Shown: positions 40,101 to 48,488 of the stretch, one piece after another
Layout: each line of letters starts with the position of its first letter
Position numbering within the stretch: position 1 is the stretch's first letter
Origin: Nakamurella sp.
GTDB taxonomy: Bacteria > Actinomycetota > Actinomycetes > Mycobacteriales > Nakamurellaceae
DNA: 60,610 bases
Direction: 5' to 3'
Assembly (NCBI GenBank): GCA_017848755.1
Contig: JAFIHI010000103.1
Location: 1-60,610 of the forward strand
Program-made: the position numbers and the translations under genes
The notes under the pieces: model-generated
The model's input: the letters and a program-made list of their open reading frames with translations, nothing else
The model's database searches: none
What the model was told of the DNA's origin: nothing

Positions 40101-40840
40101 CCGGTCCGAACACCGGCGAACCAGCCACTGTGGTCGTCGCCGACGATCAGGCGTTGCTGCGCGGCAGTTTCCGGATGTTGATCGACTCGGCGCCTGACCT
40201 GCTTACTGTCGGCGAGGCGGGCACTGGCCCGCAGGCCGTCGAACTGGCCAGCCGCGCGCACCCCGACGTGATGTTGATGGACGTGCGGATGCCGGAATTC
40301 GATGGTATCGAGGCGACCCGGCGGATATGTGGCACTCCGGGCACCGAGCACGTTCGGGTCGTCATCCTCACCACGTTCGATCTGGACGAGTACGTGTACG
40401 CGGCACTTCGGGTCGGCGCCAGCGGCTTTCTGCTCAAGGACACCCCACCGGCCGCGCTGCTGGACGCGATCCGGGTGGTCGCCGCGGGTGACGCGCTGCT
40501 CGCCCCGTCGGTGACCCGCCGGCTGATCGCCGAGTTCGCCCACCGTCCCCAGCCCGCCCAGGCGCCCACCCCCGAACTGGACCAGATCACCGACCGGGAA
40601 CGTGAGGTGCTCACGCTGATCGGCCGCGGCTTGACCAACCAGGAAATCACCGAAAGCCTCCACATCAGCCTCGCCACGACCCGCACGCATGTCGGTCACC
40701 TGCTGACTAAACTCGGCTCCCACGACCGCGCCCAACTCGTCATCGCCGCCTACGAAACCGGCCTCGTCACTCCCCGAACAAGCCCGCCACCCCCGGTCGG
40801 CATGAGTCCCCTGGCCATTGGCCGGCGGAATCGGCAGTGA
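40097..40840 (+). CDS. NarL/LuxR-family response regulator
   Basis: A 247-residue regulator. The receiver domain has DDQ near residue 16, the phosphorylation site Asp62 in VMLMDVRMPEFDGIEA and the Lys in FLLKDTPP. A LuxR-type HTH lies at the C-terminus (LTDREREVL-like ITDREREVLTLIGRGLTNQEI). It overlaps the kinase gene (ATGA), so the pair works together, and most likely controls the divergent ABC operon 1.3 kb away. Confidence 0.93.
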   Translation: MTGPNTGEPATVVVADDQALLRGSFRMLIDSAPDLLTVGEAGTGPQAVELASRAHPDVMLMDVRMPEFDGIEATRRICGTPGTEHVRVVILTTFDLDEYVYAALRVGASGFLLKDTPPAALLDAIRVVAAGDALLAPSVTRRLIAEFAHRPQPAQAPTPELDQITDREREVLTLIGRGLTNQEITESLHISLATTRTHVGHLLTKLGSHDRAQLVIAAYETGLVTPRTSPPPPVGMSPLAIGRRNRQ

Positions 40841-41112
40841 GGCCCCGGCTGACCGTCTAACCGGCCCGCTTCGCACGGGAAGTTGCGGATGTTGTCGCAT
40901 TCATCGACGATGGGATGGTCGTGAAAAGCGGCGGCCTCCGTTACGTGCTTGACCATCCCAGACATCTCCGAGCCAGAGCATTTTTGTCAGGTCTTGTGAT
41001 GCCAGGGGGCACCTACTTGCCTAACGGGGCGTGAACGGTCCAAGTGATTTCGAAGACACCGTCCTACCCCTCTTGGTCGTGTATCGGCGCTAGTTCGGGC
41101 CCGGCGCGCCTC

Positions 41113-42588
41113 TCACGCGCGCACCATGACGTGTTTAACCTGGGTGTAATCTTCGATGGCCATGACGGATTGATCGTGCCCGTGCCCGGAGTGCCCGAAT
41201 CCCGACCAAGGCATTTCCGAGGCGAGGACGAGGTGATCGTTGATCCAGACGGTGCCGAATTTCAGGGCGCGTGAGCATCGCGTAGCTCGCTGTAGGTCTC
41301 TCGTCCACACGGATGCGGAAAGCCCTTGGGCGACGCCGTTAGCGAGTCGCATTGCTTCGTTTTCGTCGGCGGCCCGTTGGACGGTCACGACTGGGCCGAA
41401 CACCTCGCTCTGCACGATTTCTGAGTCCTGAGCCACATCGACGATGATGGTCGGTTCAACGAAGTACCCAGGATTTCGGGGCCTGCCTCCGCACAGCACG
41501 CGGGCACCGGCGGATCGTGCACGGTCGATGAATCCAAGGACTCGCGATCGTTGCTTTTCAGAAATAAGCGGTCCCATGTCTGCGGCATCCGTGGGTCCCC
41601 CGATGCGCATCGACTCGACGACCGGTGTCAATTCACGCAGCAACTCGTCATATATGCCGTCCGTGGCGATGACCCGGCATGCGGCAGCGCATTCCTGTCC
41701 GGCGTTCCAGTAGCCAGCGGTGCGAATAGTCTGCACGGCTGCGGAAAGGTCAGCGTCGTCGAACACCAGTACGGGCGCATTGCCGCCCAACTCGAGGTGC
41801 ACCCGCTTGCCGGTCTCCGCAGCCGCGTGGGAAATGGCTTGCCCGGTCGCGTACGAACCCGTGAGCGAGATCATCGCGACCCGCGGATTCATCGCCAAGG
41901 CGGCGCCGACGGTCGCGCCGGCACCGGTTACCACGTTGATGGTCCCGACCGGGAACGTCGTGGCGGCAATCTCGGCCAGCATGAGCGTGGTCAGCGGCGT
42001 CTCCTCTGCGGGCTTGATGACGCACGTGTTACCGGCGGCCAACGCGGGGGCGAGCTTCCACACGGCCATGAGAAACGGGTAGTTCCATGGCGTGATCGAC
42101 CCGACCACGCCGATCGGTTCCCGGCGCAGCGACGACGTGTAGCCCTCGACGTACTCGCCTGTCGGTTCGCCCGCGACACATCGTGCGGCCCCGGCGAAGA
42201 ACCGCAGCGCGTCGATGGCCTGGGCGACTTCGTCACGCGCCATGTCGAGTGGCTTGCCGACATTGCGGGATTCAGCGGCGGCGAGCCTGTCCGCGTTCGC
42301 TGTGATCCGATCGGCCAGCTCGTGGAGCATCTCGGAACGCCTTCTGGGAGTCGTCACCGACCATTCCGGGAAGGCCGCCGTCGCGAAGTGCACCGCGGCG
42401 TCGACGTCGCCGGCATCCTGTTCCGCGACGACGTCGATGGTTTCTCCGGTCGCGGGATCGAGGATGGCCCGCTGGTCCGGGCCGGGTGTTCGTGGGCGCT
42501 GCCCGGCCGCTGGGGCTGCGGTGATGCCCGTCGCTTGCCGTTGCATGATCGCGGTTCCTTTCGCATCTTCGTCGGGTTGCGTGCTCAC
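41113..42588 (-). CDS. aldehyde dehydrogenase (aminoaldehyde type)
   Basis: NAD(P)-dependent enzyme (491 aa). Features: PWNYPFLMAVWKLAPALAAGN (cofactor site), the general-base Glu in HLELGGNAPVLVFDDAD (~264), the nucleophile Cys in NAGQECAAACRV (~299) and SEVFGPVVTVQ. It resembles the gamma-aminobutyraldehyde/betaine aldehyde branch. GTG 42588 overlaps the ABC ATPase stop; an internal ATG at residue 15, with AAAGGAA before it, is an alternative. As the last gene of the GMC-importer operon, it probably oxidises the aldehyde made by the GMC enzyme. Substrate not determinable. Confidence 0.88.
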   Translation of the reverse strand: MSTQPDEDAKGTAIMQRQATGITAAPAAGQRPRTPGPDQRAILDPATGETIDVVAEQDAGDVDAAVHFATAAFPEWSVTTPRRRSEMLHELADRITANADRLAAAESRNVGKPLDMARDEVAQAIDALRFFAGAARCVAGEPTGEYVEGYTSSLRREPIGVVGSITPWNYPFLMAVWKLAPALAAGNTCVIKPAEETPLTTLMLAEIAATTFPVGTINVVTGAGATVGAALAMNPRVAMISLTGSYATGQAISHAAAETGKRVHLELGGNAPVLVFDDADLSAAVQTIRTAGYWNAGQECAAACRVIATDGIYDELLRELTPVVESMRIGGPTDAADMGPLISEKQRSRVLGFIDRARSAGARVLCGGRPRNPGYFVEPTIIVDVAQDSEIVQSEVFGPVVTVQRAADENEAMRLANGVAQGLSASVWTRDLQRATRCSRALKFGTVWINDHLVLASEMPWSGFGHSGHGHDQSVMAIEDYTQVKHVMVRA

Positions 42589-44372
42589 GTCGTCGAGCCG
42601 ATCCCGGTTGCGGCAAGCTCAAGTCGCGGGGCAGCCTCGAGGAGTCTTTTCGTGTATTCGTCGGTGGGACGGACGATCAGATCGCTAACGTTGCCCTGCT
42701 CGCAGATGACTCCGCGGTTGAGGACGAGCATCCGATCGGCGATGCTTGCCACGACCCCGAGATCGTGTGTGATGAAGACCATGGCAAGGCCGTGGGCGGC
42801 CTGAAGGTTGCCGAGTAGGTCCAGCACCGCCGCCTGCACGGAAACGTCAAGAGCCGAGGTGATCTCGTCGCAGATCAGGACCCCGGGATCGGCGATGAGG
42901 GCACGGGCTATCGCGACGCGCTGTCGCTCACCGCCTGACAACTCTCCCGGATAGCGTTTGACGCTTGACGCGGGAAGTCGCACCTCGTCGAGTACTCGGG
43001 CGGCTTCATTGCGGGCGGTCGACTCCGGCAGATTGCGCAGCATCGCAGCAGCGTGAGACAGTATCGCGCCCACCGTGTGTCGCGGATTGAGCGACTCATA
43101 GGGGTTTTGGAAGACAAACTGCAGGTGTTGTCTCTGCTTGCGGCTGCGATCGCCGGCCAGTGCGGCGAGTTTCTGCCCATGCAGAACGATGGTTCCGGCC
43201 GCGGGCTTGTGCAATCCGGCTATGCAGCGGGCGATGGTTGTCTTTCCGCTTCCGGATTCGCCGACGAGGGCGACGCACTCGCCGGGCCGTACGGTCAGCG
43301 AGACGTATTGCGCGGCGACGATCTGGTCAGCACCGCGGCCGTGGACAGCGCACAGCCGGTCGACAGTCAGTATCGCTTCGCGGTCGGCTAACTGCTCACG
43401 TCGTAGTGGCTCGTGCACGGCGATGGGGGGCGTTTGCCGCCAGTGGAAGCACCGCACCGCGTGGTCCAGATGTATGGTCTCGAAATTTGGCATCGCCAGT
43501 GTGCAGTCCAGCTGCGCCTGTCGGCATCGCGGTTCGAAGGGGCAGCCGACCGGCCACTGTCCGACGCCGAGCGCGACCCCGGGCAATCCGCGCAGTTTGG
43601 TCGGTCGGCCGTGGTCGGGAACGGATTCCATGAGCCCGATCGTGTATGGGTGGCGGGGACGGCTCAGGACCTCCCGTAGCTGGCCGCGTTCAACGATGCG
43701 TCCCGCGTACATGACGGCGACGGAGTCTGCGATTGTGGAGACCGCAGCAAGGTCGTGCGTGACGTAAATCAAGCTTGCGCCGATCTGATCGTGAAGCGCA
43801 TTCAGTTCGCTCAGCAGCGCTGCCTGGGTGACGACGTCGAGCCCGGTCGTTGGTTCGTCGAGAACCACCAGCGAAGGTTCGGCGACGATCGCCATGGCGA
43901 TCAGCGCGCGTTGTTGCTGACCGCCCGATATTTGGTGCGGAAAGCGTGCCAGAAACGCGGGTTCGGCGGGTAATTGCGCACGTTGTAGCGCCCGAATGAT
44001 GAGGTTGCTGCGCTCGGCGCGCGGCCGATGCGCGACTCGGTCGGCGAGCTGGTCGCCGATCCGCCGGGCCGGGTTCATTGCGGCGGCTGGGTCTTGTGGA
44101 ACGTATGAGACGACGCGGCCGCGGAGTCGGCGAAGGTCTCGTGCAGTGCGACCGAGGATGGCCTCTTGGCCGATGCGGATACTGCCGGTCGTAACGGACG
44201 ACCCCGGTCGGGCGTAACCGAGCGCGGCCAACCCAAGTGTGGTCTTGCCGCTGCCGGATTCGCCCACCAAGCCTAGGATCTCACGCTCCGCGATTTGCAG
44301 ATCAATGCCTTCGATGATCGGCGCACCAAAGGTTGTAGCGACCGTGAGCCCCCGTATGTCGAGAAGGGTCAT
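42585..44372 (-). CDS. dipeptide/oligopeptide-type ABC importer, fused double ATPase
   Basis: Two DppD/DppF-like ATPases in one 595-residue chain. Half 1: Walker A GESGSGKTT (~36-44), signature ISGGQQQRALI, LVVLDEPTTGLD and a CPFEPRCRQAQLDC cysteine cluster after it (the usual oligopeptide-ATPase C-terminal Fe-S-like motif). Half 2: Walker A GESGSGKTT, LSGGERQRVAIARAL, VLICDEITSALD. It powers the two permeases encoded upstream. It overlaps the aldehyde dehydrogenase by 4 bp. Confidence 0.93.
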   Translation of the reverse strand: MTLLDIRGLTVATTFGAPIIEGIDLQIAEREILGLVGESGSGKTTLGLAALGYARPGSSVTTGSIRIGQEAILGRTARDLRRLRGRVVSYVPQDPAAAMNPARRIGDQLADRVAHRPRAERSNLIIRALQRAQLPAEPAFLARFPHQISGGQQQRALIAMAIVAEPSLVVLDEPTTGLDVVTQAALLSELNALHDQIGASLIYVTHDLAAVSTIADSVAVMYAGRIVERGQLREVLSRPRHPYTIGLMESVPDHGRPTKLRGLPGVALGVGQWPVGCPFEPRCRQAQLDCTLAMPNFETIHLDHAVRCFHWRQTPPIAVHEPLRREQLADREAILTVDRLCAVHGRGADQIVAAQYVSLTVRPGECVALVGESGSGKTTIARCIAGLHKPAAGTIVLHGQKLAALAGDRSRKQRQHLQFVFQNPYESLNPRHTVGAILSHAAAMLRNLPESTARNEAARVLDEVRLPASSVKRYPGELSGGERQRVAIARALIADPGVLICDEITSALDVSVQAAVLDLLGNLQAAHGLAMVFITHDLGVVASIADRMLVLNRGVICEQGNVSDLIVRPTDEYTKRLLEAAPRLELAATGIGSTT

Positions 44373-44374
44373 CG

Positions 44375-45253
44375 TTACCGTGCCCTTTCAATCGAGGTGC
44401 CCAGCGTCCGGGCGATCCCGTCGGCCACCAGATTGATGGACACGGTGATGATCGCGACCAGCATTGCCGGTACGATCACCATCCACGGGTTGAGGTTGAG
44501 CCCCTGCCGATTTTCGGCAATCATCAGCCCCCAGTCCGAACTCGGTGGTTGCAGGCCGACACCGAGAAAGTTGACGGAGGCGATGAGCAGGACCGCATAC
44601 GACAATCGAAGCCCGACGTCGGCGAAGATCACCGAGAGGATGTTCGGCAGGACTTCGCGCCGCAGGATGCGGCCGGTGTGCTCACCACGCGCGACAGCCG
44701 CCTCAACGTAGGCGCGCTGGGCAACATCAAGCGTTCCTGCGCGCACGATGCGGGTTAGCGGTGCCGCCAGCACGAGGCCGACAGCCAACACCATCGCCCA
44801 GATGTTGGAGTTCGCGCCGGTGGCTACGACGAGCAGCAGCAGCGGCGGCGGGAAGGAGAGCAGCACATCGACGCCGCGCATGATGATGCTGTTGGTAGTC
44901 CGGCTGCGGGTGTAGCCGGCGGCGAGCCCGGCGGGAAGGCCGATCGCGTACGCGACCGCGGTAGCGAGAACGGACAGGCCCAGAAGTGACTGTCCGCCGT
45001 TGAGCACCCGGCTGAGGACATCTCGTCCGAGCTCGTCGGTGCCGAGCCAATGATGCATGTCCGGTGTCGCAAAGGGCAGATCGGCTACCGCGGTCGGCGA
45101 GAAGGGCGCCACATACGGGCCGATGAGCGCGATAGTCACGATGACGGCGAGCAGGATGAGGCCGACCACCGCCGCGGGATGGCGGGCCAAGCGCAGTCGG
45201 CGGCCAAGGCCGCGCGCGTCGTTCGGCGTCGTCCTTGCCATAGGGGCGGTCAC
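44375..45253 (-). CDS. dipeptide/oligopeptide ABC permease (DppC-like)
   Basis: Inner-membrane permease (292 aa) with six helices. DELGRDVLSRVLNGGQSLLG is the DppC N-terminal hallmark, and the EAA loop reads YVEAAVARGEHTGRILRREVLPN. The first ~20 residues are a short cytoplasmic lead. GTG 45253 is chosen because it overlaps the preceding permease stop (GTGA); the frame is open further upstream but overlaps coding sequence. It pairs with the DppB-like protein. Confidence 0.92.
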   Translation of the reverse strand: MTAPMARTTPNDARGLGRRLRLARHPAAVVGLILLAVIVTIALIGPYVAPFSPTAVADLPFATPDMHHWLGTDELGRDVLSRVLNGGQSLLGLSVLATAVAYAIGLPAGLAAGYTRSRTTNSIIMRGVDVLLSFPPPLLLLVVATGANSNIWAMVLAVGLVLAAPLTRIVRAGTLDVAQRAYVEAAVARGEHTGRILRREVLPNILSVIFADVGLRLSYAVLLIASVNFLGVGLQPPSSDWGLMIAENRQGLNLNPWMVIVPAMLVAIITVSINLVADGIARTLGTSIERAR

Positions 45254-46311
45254 GCGAGCCTCAACTCGGGAACGAGGAATGTGATGATCAGGTCGGCGAG
45301 AATGTTCAGGGCGATATAGATCGCGGCCAGTAGCAGGGCGATGCTTTGCGTGGTGGGGATGTCTCGAAGGTTGACCGCGCTGACGAACAGGCGCCCGAGG
45401 CCAGGGTAGGAAAAGACCGTCTCGACCACGACAATTCCGCCGACGAGCCATTGCATGTTGAGCGCGATTACCTGCACCGATGGGGCGAGTGCGTTGCGAA
45501 GCGCATAGCTGAACATGATTCGACTTTCAGAAAGGCCGGCAAGCCGGGCGGTCGCGACATAGTCTGAGTCGAGTGCCTCGATAACGCTGGAACGAACCAT
45601 TCGCACGCATTCGGCGACGGTTGCGGCGAGCAGCGTGAGGATCGGCAGCACCAGTATTTGCGGCACGTCCAGCACGCCTTGTCCGGGGCCGATCAGAGAG
45701 ACTGGGGGCAGCCAGGACAGCGCGGTTGCGAAGATCGCCACCAGGATGGTTCCAGTGACGAACTCAGGCAGGGATATCGCAGTCAGCGACACGATCGCCG
45801 TGACGTGATCCATCCAGCCGCCGGCTCGAGTCGCGGCGAGCACCCCCATCAAGAGGGAGACCGGGATCATGATGATGACGGTGATGACGGCAAGGATGGC
45901 GCTGTTCGCGGCCGGCCCGGCGATGAGCGTGATGATGCTGTTGTGTGCTGTGTCGCTGCCGATGACGGACGCCGCTGAATGCCCGAAATCCCCACGTACG
46001 AAATGGCTGAGCCAATACCAGTACTGGTAGAAGACGCTTCGGTCCAGGTGAAGCTCGGACTCCAGCGCGTGCAGCGTGGCCGGGGCGGCATTCTTGCCCA
46101 ACACCGCGCGAGCCGCGTTGCCCGATAGGACCGATGTTGCGGCGAAGACAATGACCGACACGATCCACAGCGTGACGATCGCCCAGGCGATGCGGCGCAG
46201 CAGAAACCGCAGCACTGGGTGGTCCGCAAGGACGGCCGATGCCGCTCGCGGCCCTTCCTCATCCAGGTTGGCTGTGCCCTGGTTATGAAAGCCAGTAGTT
46301 GGAGAAGTCAT
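45250..46311 (-). CDS. dipeptide/oligopeptide ABC permease (DppB-like)
   Basis: Inner-membrane permease (353 aa) with six helices. A DppB-like N-terminus (RFLLRRIAWAIVTLWIVSVIVFAATSVL) is followed by YWYWLSHFVRGDFGHS and the EAA loop YVATARLAGLSESRIMFSYALRN. ATG 46311 is chosen for a start near the conserved helix 1; it overlaps the substrate-binding protein gene by 29 bp. An extra ~45 residues lie before helix 1, slightly longer than usual. Confidence 0.92.
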   Translation of the reverse strand: MTSPTTGFHNQGTANLDEEGPRAASAVLADHPVLRFLLRRIAWAIVTLWIVSVIVFAATSVLSGNAARAVLGKNAAPATLHALESELHLDRSVFYQYWYWLSHFVRGDFGHSAASVIGSDTAHNSIITLIAGPAANSAILAVITVIIMIPVSLLMGVLAATRAGGWMDHVTAIVSLTAISLPEFVTGTILVAIFATALSWLPPVSLIGPGQGVLDVPQILVLPILTLLAATVAECVRMVRSSVIEALDSDYVATARLAGLSESRIMFSYALRNALAPSVQVIALNMQWLVGGIVVVETVFSYPGLGRLFVSAVNLRDIPTTQSIALLLAAIYIALNILADLIITFLVPELRLA

Positions 46312-47983
46312 ATCCGCCGAAGCTAGCCAGTTGCCACCGAACCGGGGTCGTTCCGTGCACCTTCTTCGATAGACCATCAACCCACGGCGACGACCCCCAA
46401 CAGATCCAGCCGCTCTTGTCCCAGATCGTTTGTTGCATGGCGCTCCACTTGTCTTTCGACTTGCTGGGGTCCATCTCGCCGAGCGCGTCTTTCAACTGAT
46501 TTGCCACGGCTGGGTCGGTCCACTGTATGTCGTTGAACGGCCCGCCGGGCAGCAGTGCGGCTGCATAGAAGTACGGTATGGGCGCTGTTTCGTAGCTGGT
46601 TTGGCCGAACGGATAGTTGGGCCAACCGGTCGAGTAGTACGTGTCAGCGGGCACCTGACGCAGATTGATGGTGACACCGGCGGCTTTCGCCTGTTGCGCC
46701 AGCAGCGTCGCCGCCTGAATCTGGCCGCTCTTCTCCGTGGATGTCGTGATCGTTGTCGTCAAGCCCTCGTGCCCGGCCTGCTTGAGCAGCGACTTCGCCT
46801 TGTCGATGTCCTGTGTGCGCTGCGGAATGCTCGTGTCGTAGTAGTCCAGGCCCTTGCCCCACAGATCGTTGAGGATCTCACCGAAGCCGACGTTCACTTG
46901 ACTCAACATCTGCTCACGATCGACCATCAACTTGAATGCCTCGACGACACGCGGGTCGTTGAATGGTGCCTGGGACATGCCAAGCGTGAAATATGTCTGC
47001 GACGACCCGTTGCTGACGAGCACCGCGATCGGCGAGTTCTCCCCTTTGCCTTGGTAGGCCTTGGCCTGCGCGTACGGCAGGGTCGCCGCCCCATCGATCT
47101 GGCCACCGAGCAGCGCGTTGAGCCGGGCCGTGTCGTCGGGGATCGAGGTGAGCTGCAGAGTATCGATATGCGGTGCCCCGCCCCAGTAGTTCTTGTTGGC
47201 CGAGAACACGCTTTGCTGGCCAGGCGTCCATGATGTGAACTTGAACGGGCCGGTACCGACCGGGTGCGAAAAGTCTTTCGTCCCATTCTTGATGACTCCG
47301 TAGCTTTCGAAGGCAAGCAGAGATGCGAGGTCGGCCACGGGCAACATCATGGGCAGCTGGACAGTGGCCGCGTCGACCTTCTTTACGTTTTTCACGTCGA
47401 AGAACAACTGGCACATGAAGTTGTTGTCGCAGCCGTTCTTGACATCGTTGAGGAAGTTGAGCCAGTAGATCACATCGTCGGCGCCGAACGGGGAGCCGTC
47501 ATGCCAGACGACGTCCTTTCGGAGTTTGATGGTCCACAGCGTGCCATCAGTATTCGGCTCGAGCGATTCGGCCAGCGCCATCTGGATCTTGCCATCCAGC
47601 GTGAGCTTGCTGACCAAGCCGTCGAACAGTTGATACGAGCGGCAGATATCGATGTCGGCCAGGCTTGCGATCGTTGGATTGAGGGTCTCGGCATTGCCGC
47701 CGCCGACGAACGCGATCCGCAGGGTCCCGCCGCTGGTCGGAGTTGCACTGGCGGCTGCGCCGCCGGGGCTGCGCGATCCGGATCCGGCTGCATTGGTGTG
47801 TGCGCCACCAACCGAGCTCTCAGGGGTCGGATTGGTGCCACCGCAGGCGGCAAGCATCAGAGTGGCTGCCCCGCCCAAACCCGCGGCCAAGAAGTTTCGG
47901 CGACTGACAGGTGTAGGCGTGCGGCTGGTCCCTGCGACATCAGTAGCAGGCGCGTATCCTTCGAACCGTGCGTCAGGTTGCAT
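46283..47983 (-). CDS. ABC importer substrate-binding lipoprotein (SBP_bac_5 family)
   Basis: Solute-binding protein (566 aa). It has a twin-arginine motif SRRNFLAAG (RR 28-29) followed by a lipobox LAAC (Cys47), so it is probably Tat-exported and lipid-anchored. The family-5 signature LRKDVVWHDGSPFGADDVIYWL is near residue 170. ATG 47983 has AGAGGAG upstream. Family members bind peptides, nickel, opines or other small polar solutes; the ligand here cannot be read from sequence. Confidence 0.9.
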   Translation of the reverse strand: MQPDARFEGYAPATDVAGTSRTPTPVSRRNFLAAGLGGAATLMLAACGGTNPTPESSVGGAHTNAAGSGSRSPGGAAASATPTSGGTLRIAFVGGGNAETLNPTIASLADIDICRSYQLFDGLVSKLTLDGKIQMALAESLEPNTDGTLWTIKLRKDVVWHDGSPFGADDVIYWLNFLNDVKNGCDNNFMCQLFFDVKNVKKVDAATVQLPMMLPVADLASLLAFESYGVIKNGTKDFSHPVGTGPFKFTSWTPGQQSVFSANKNYWGGAPHIDTLQLTSIPDDTARLNALLGGQIDGAATLPYAQAKAYQGKGENSPIAVLVSNGSSQTYFTLGMSQAPFNDPRVVEAFKLMVDREQMLSQVNVGFGEILNDLWGKGLDYYDTSIPQRTQDIDKAKSLLKQAGHEGLTTTITTSTEKSGQIQAATLLAQQAKAAGVTINLRQVPADTYYSTGWPNYPFGQTSYETAPIPYFYAAALLPGGPFNDIQWTDPAVANQLKDALGEMDPSKSKDKWSAMQQTIWDKSGWICWGSSPWVDGLSKKVHGTTPVRWQLASFGGYDFSNYWLS

Positions 47984-48488
47984 CGGATTTCTCCTCTCCG
48001 TGGGGCGGCCGACGCTGGCCCGTCGCCGCAAATCCGTCCCCGTCCTGCTCGAGCAACTGGTAGATGGGGCCGCGCGCGAGCACAGGCTCAAGAACGCCGC
48101 CTGCCAGGTATTCTTCGGCTTCGCCGTCGGCCGGTGGCCGGGGAACTCTGCCGCCATATCCGAGGAGCCGCCACATCGGCGGGGTGCTCAGATAGCTACA
48201 CACCAGCACGTCGCGCAGTTCGGCGAACATGGAAGGTTCGTTCTCGGCGAGTTCTTCTAGGCGCCCTTTGAGGTTTTCGGCCGGTTGCGTAGCCAGCGCG
48301 TCAAGGACCGGGCGAAGACGCGAGCCGGCGTGGCTGAGCGCGATAGCCAGAGTCTCACCGTCTGGATCTGTTTCAGCGAACCCCGGTATACCGTTTTCCG
48401 CTCGCACCAGGATGCAACCGACCTCCTGCAAGGTGGCGAGCGGCTCGGGCAGTCGATGTGAGGACGCAACTAGGGTGGGGCTGCTCAT
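47973..48488 (-). CDS. small partner protein of GMC oxidoreductase (gluconate 2-dehydrogenase subunit 3-like)
   Basis: A 171-residue protein between the GMC gene and the substrate-binding protein. A stretch (FAELRDVLVCSYLSTPPMWRLLGYGG) resembles the small subunit that accompanies gluconate-2-dehydrogenase-type GMC enzymes. No signal peptide is seen, which suggests a cytoplasmic enzyme, unlike periplasmic relatives. It overlaps the GMC gene (ATGA) and the SBP start by 11 bp, so translation is coupled on both sides. Family call is tentative. Confidence 0.55.
   Translation of the reverse strand: MSSPTLVASSHRLPEPLATLQEVGCILVRAENGIPGFAETDPDGETLAIALSHAGSRLRPVLDALATQPAENLKGRLEELAENEPSMFAELRDVLVCSYLSTPPMWRLLGYGGRVPRPPADGEAEEYLAGGVLEPVLARGPIYQLLEQDGDGFAATGQRRPPHGEEKSDAT

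Larger units (their letters stand above)
28770..40840. mobile_element. tRNA-Tyr-associated integrative element, degenerate (right end not located)
   Basis: The region opens with a tyrosine integrase beside tRNA-Tyr, then holds a MobF relaxase-helicase, a toxin-antitoxin pair and exporter/two-component cargo. No type IV secretion genes are present, so it looks like a mobilisable rather than self-conjugative element. Both the relaxase and the DUF1016 gene are frameshifted. I could not find a second copy of the tRNA 3' end, so the right limit is a guess at the end of the two-component system. The catabolic operon to 51.4 kb may belong to the same island. Confidence 0.55.
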
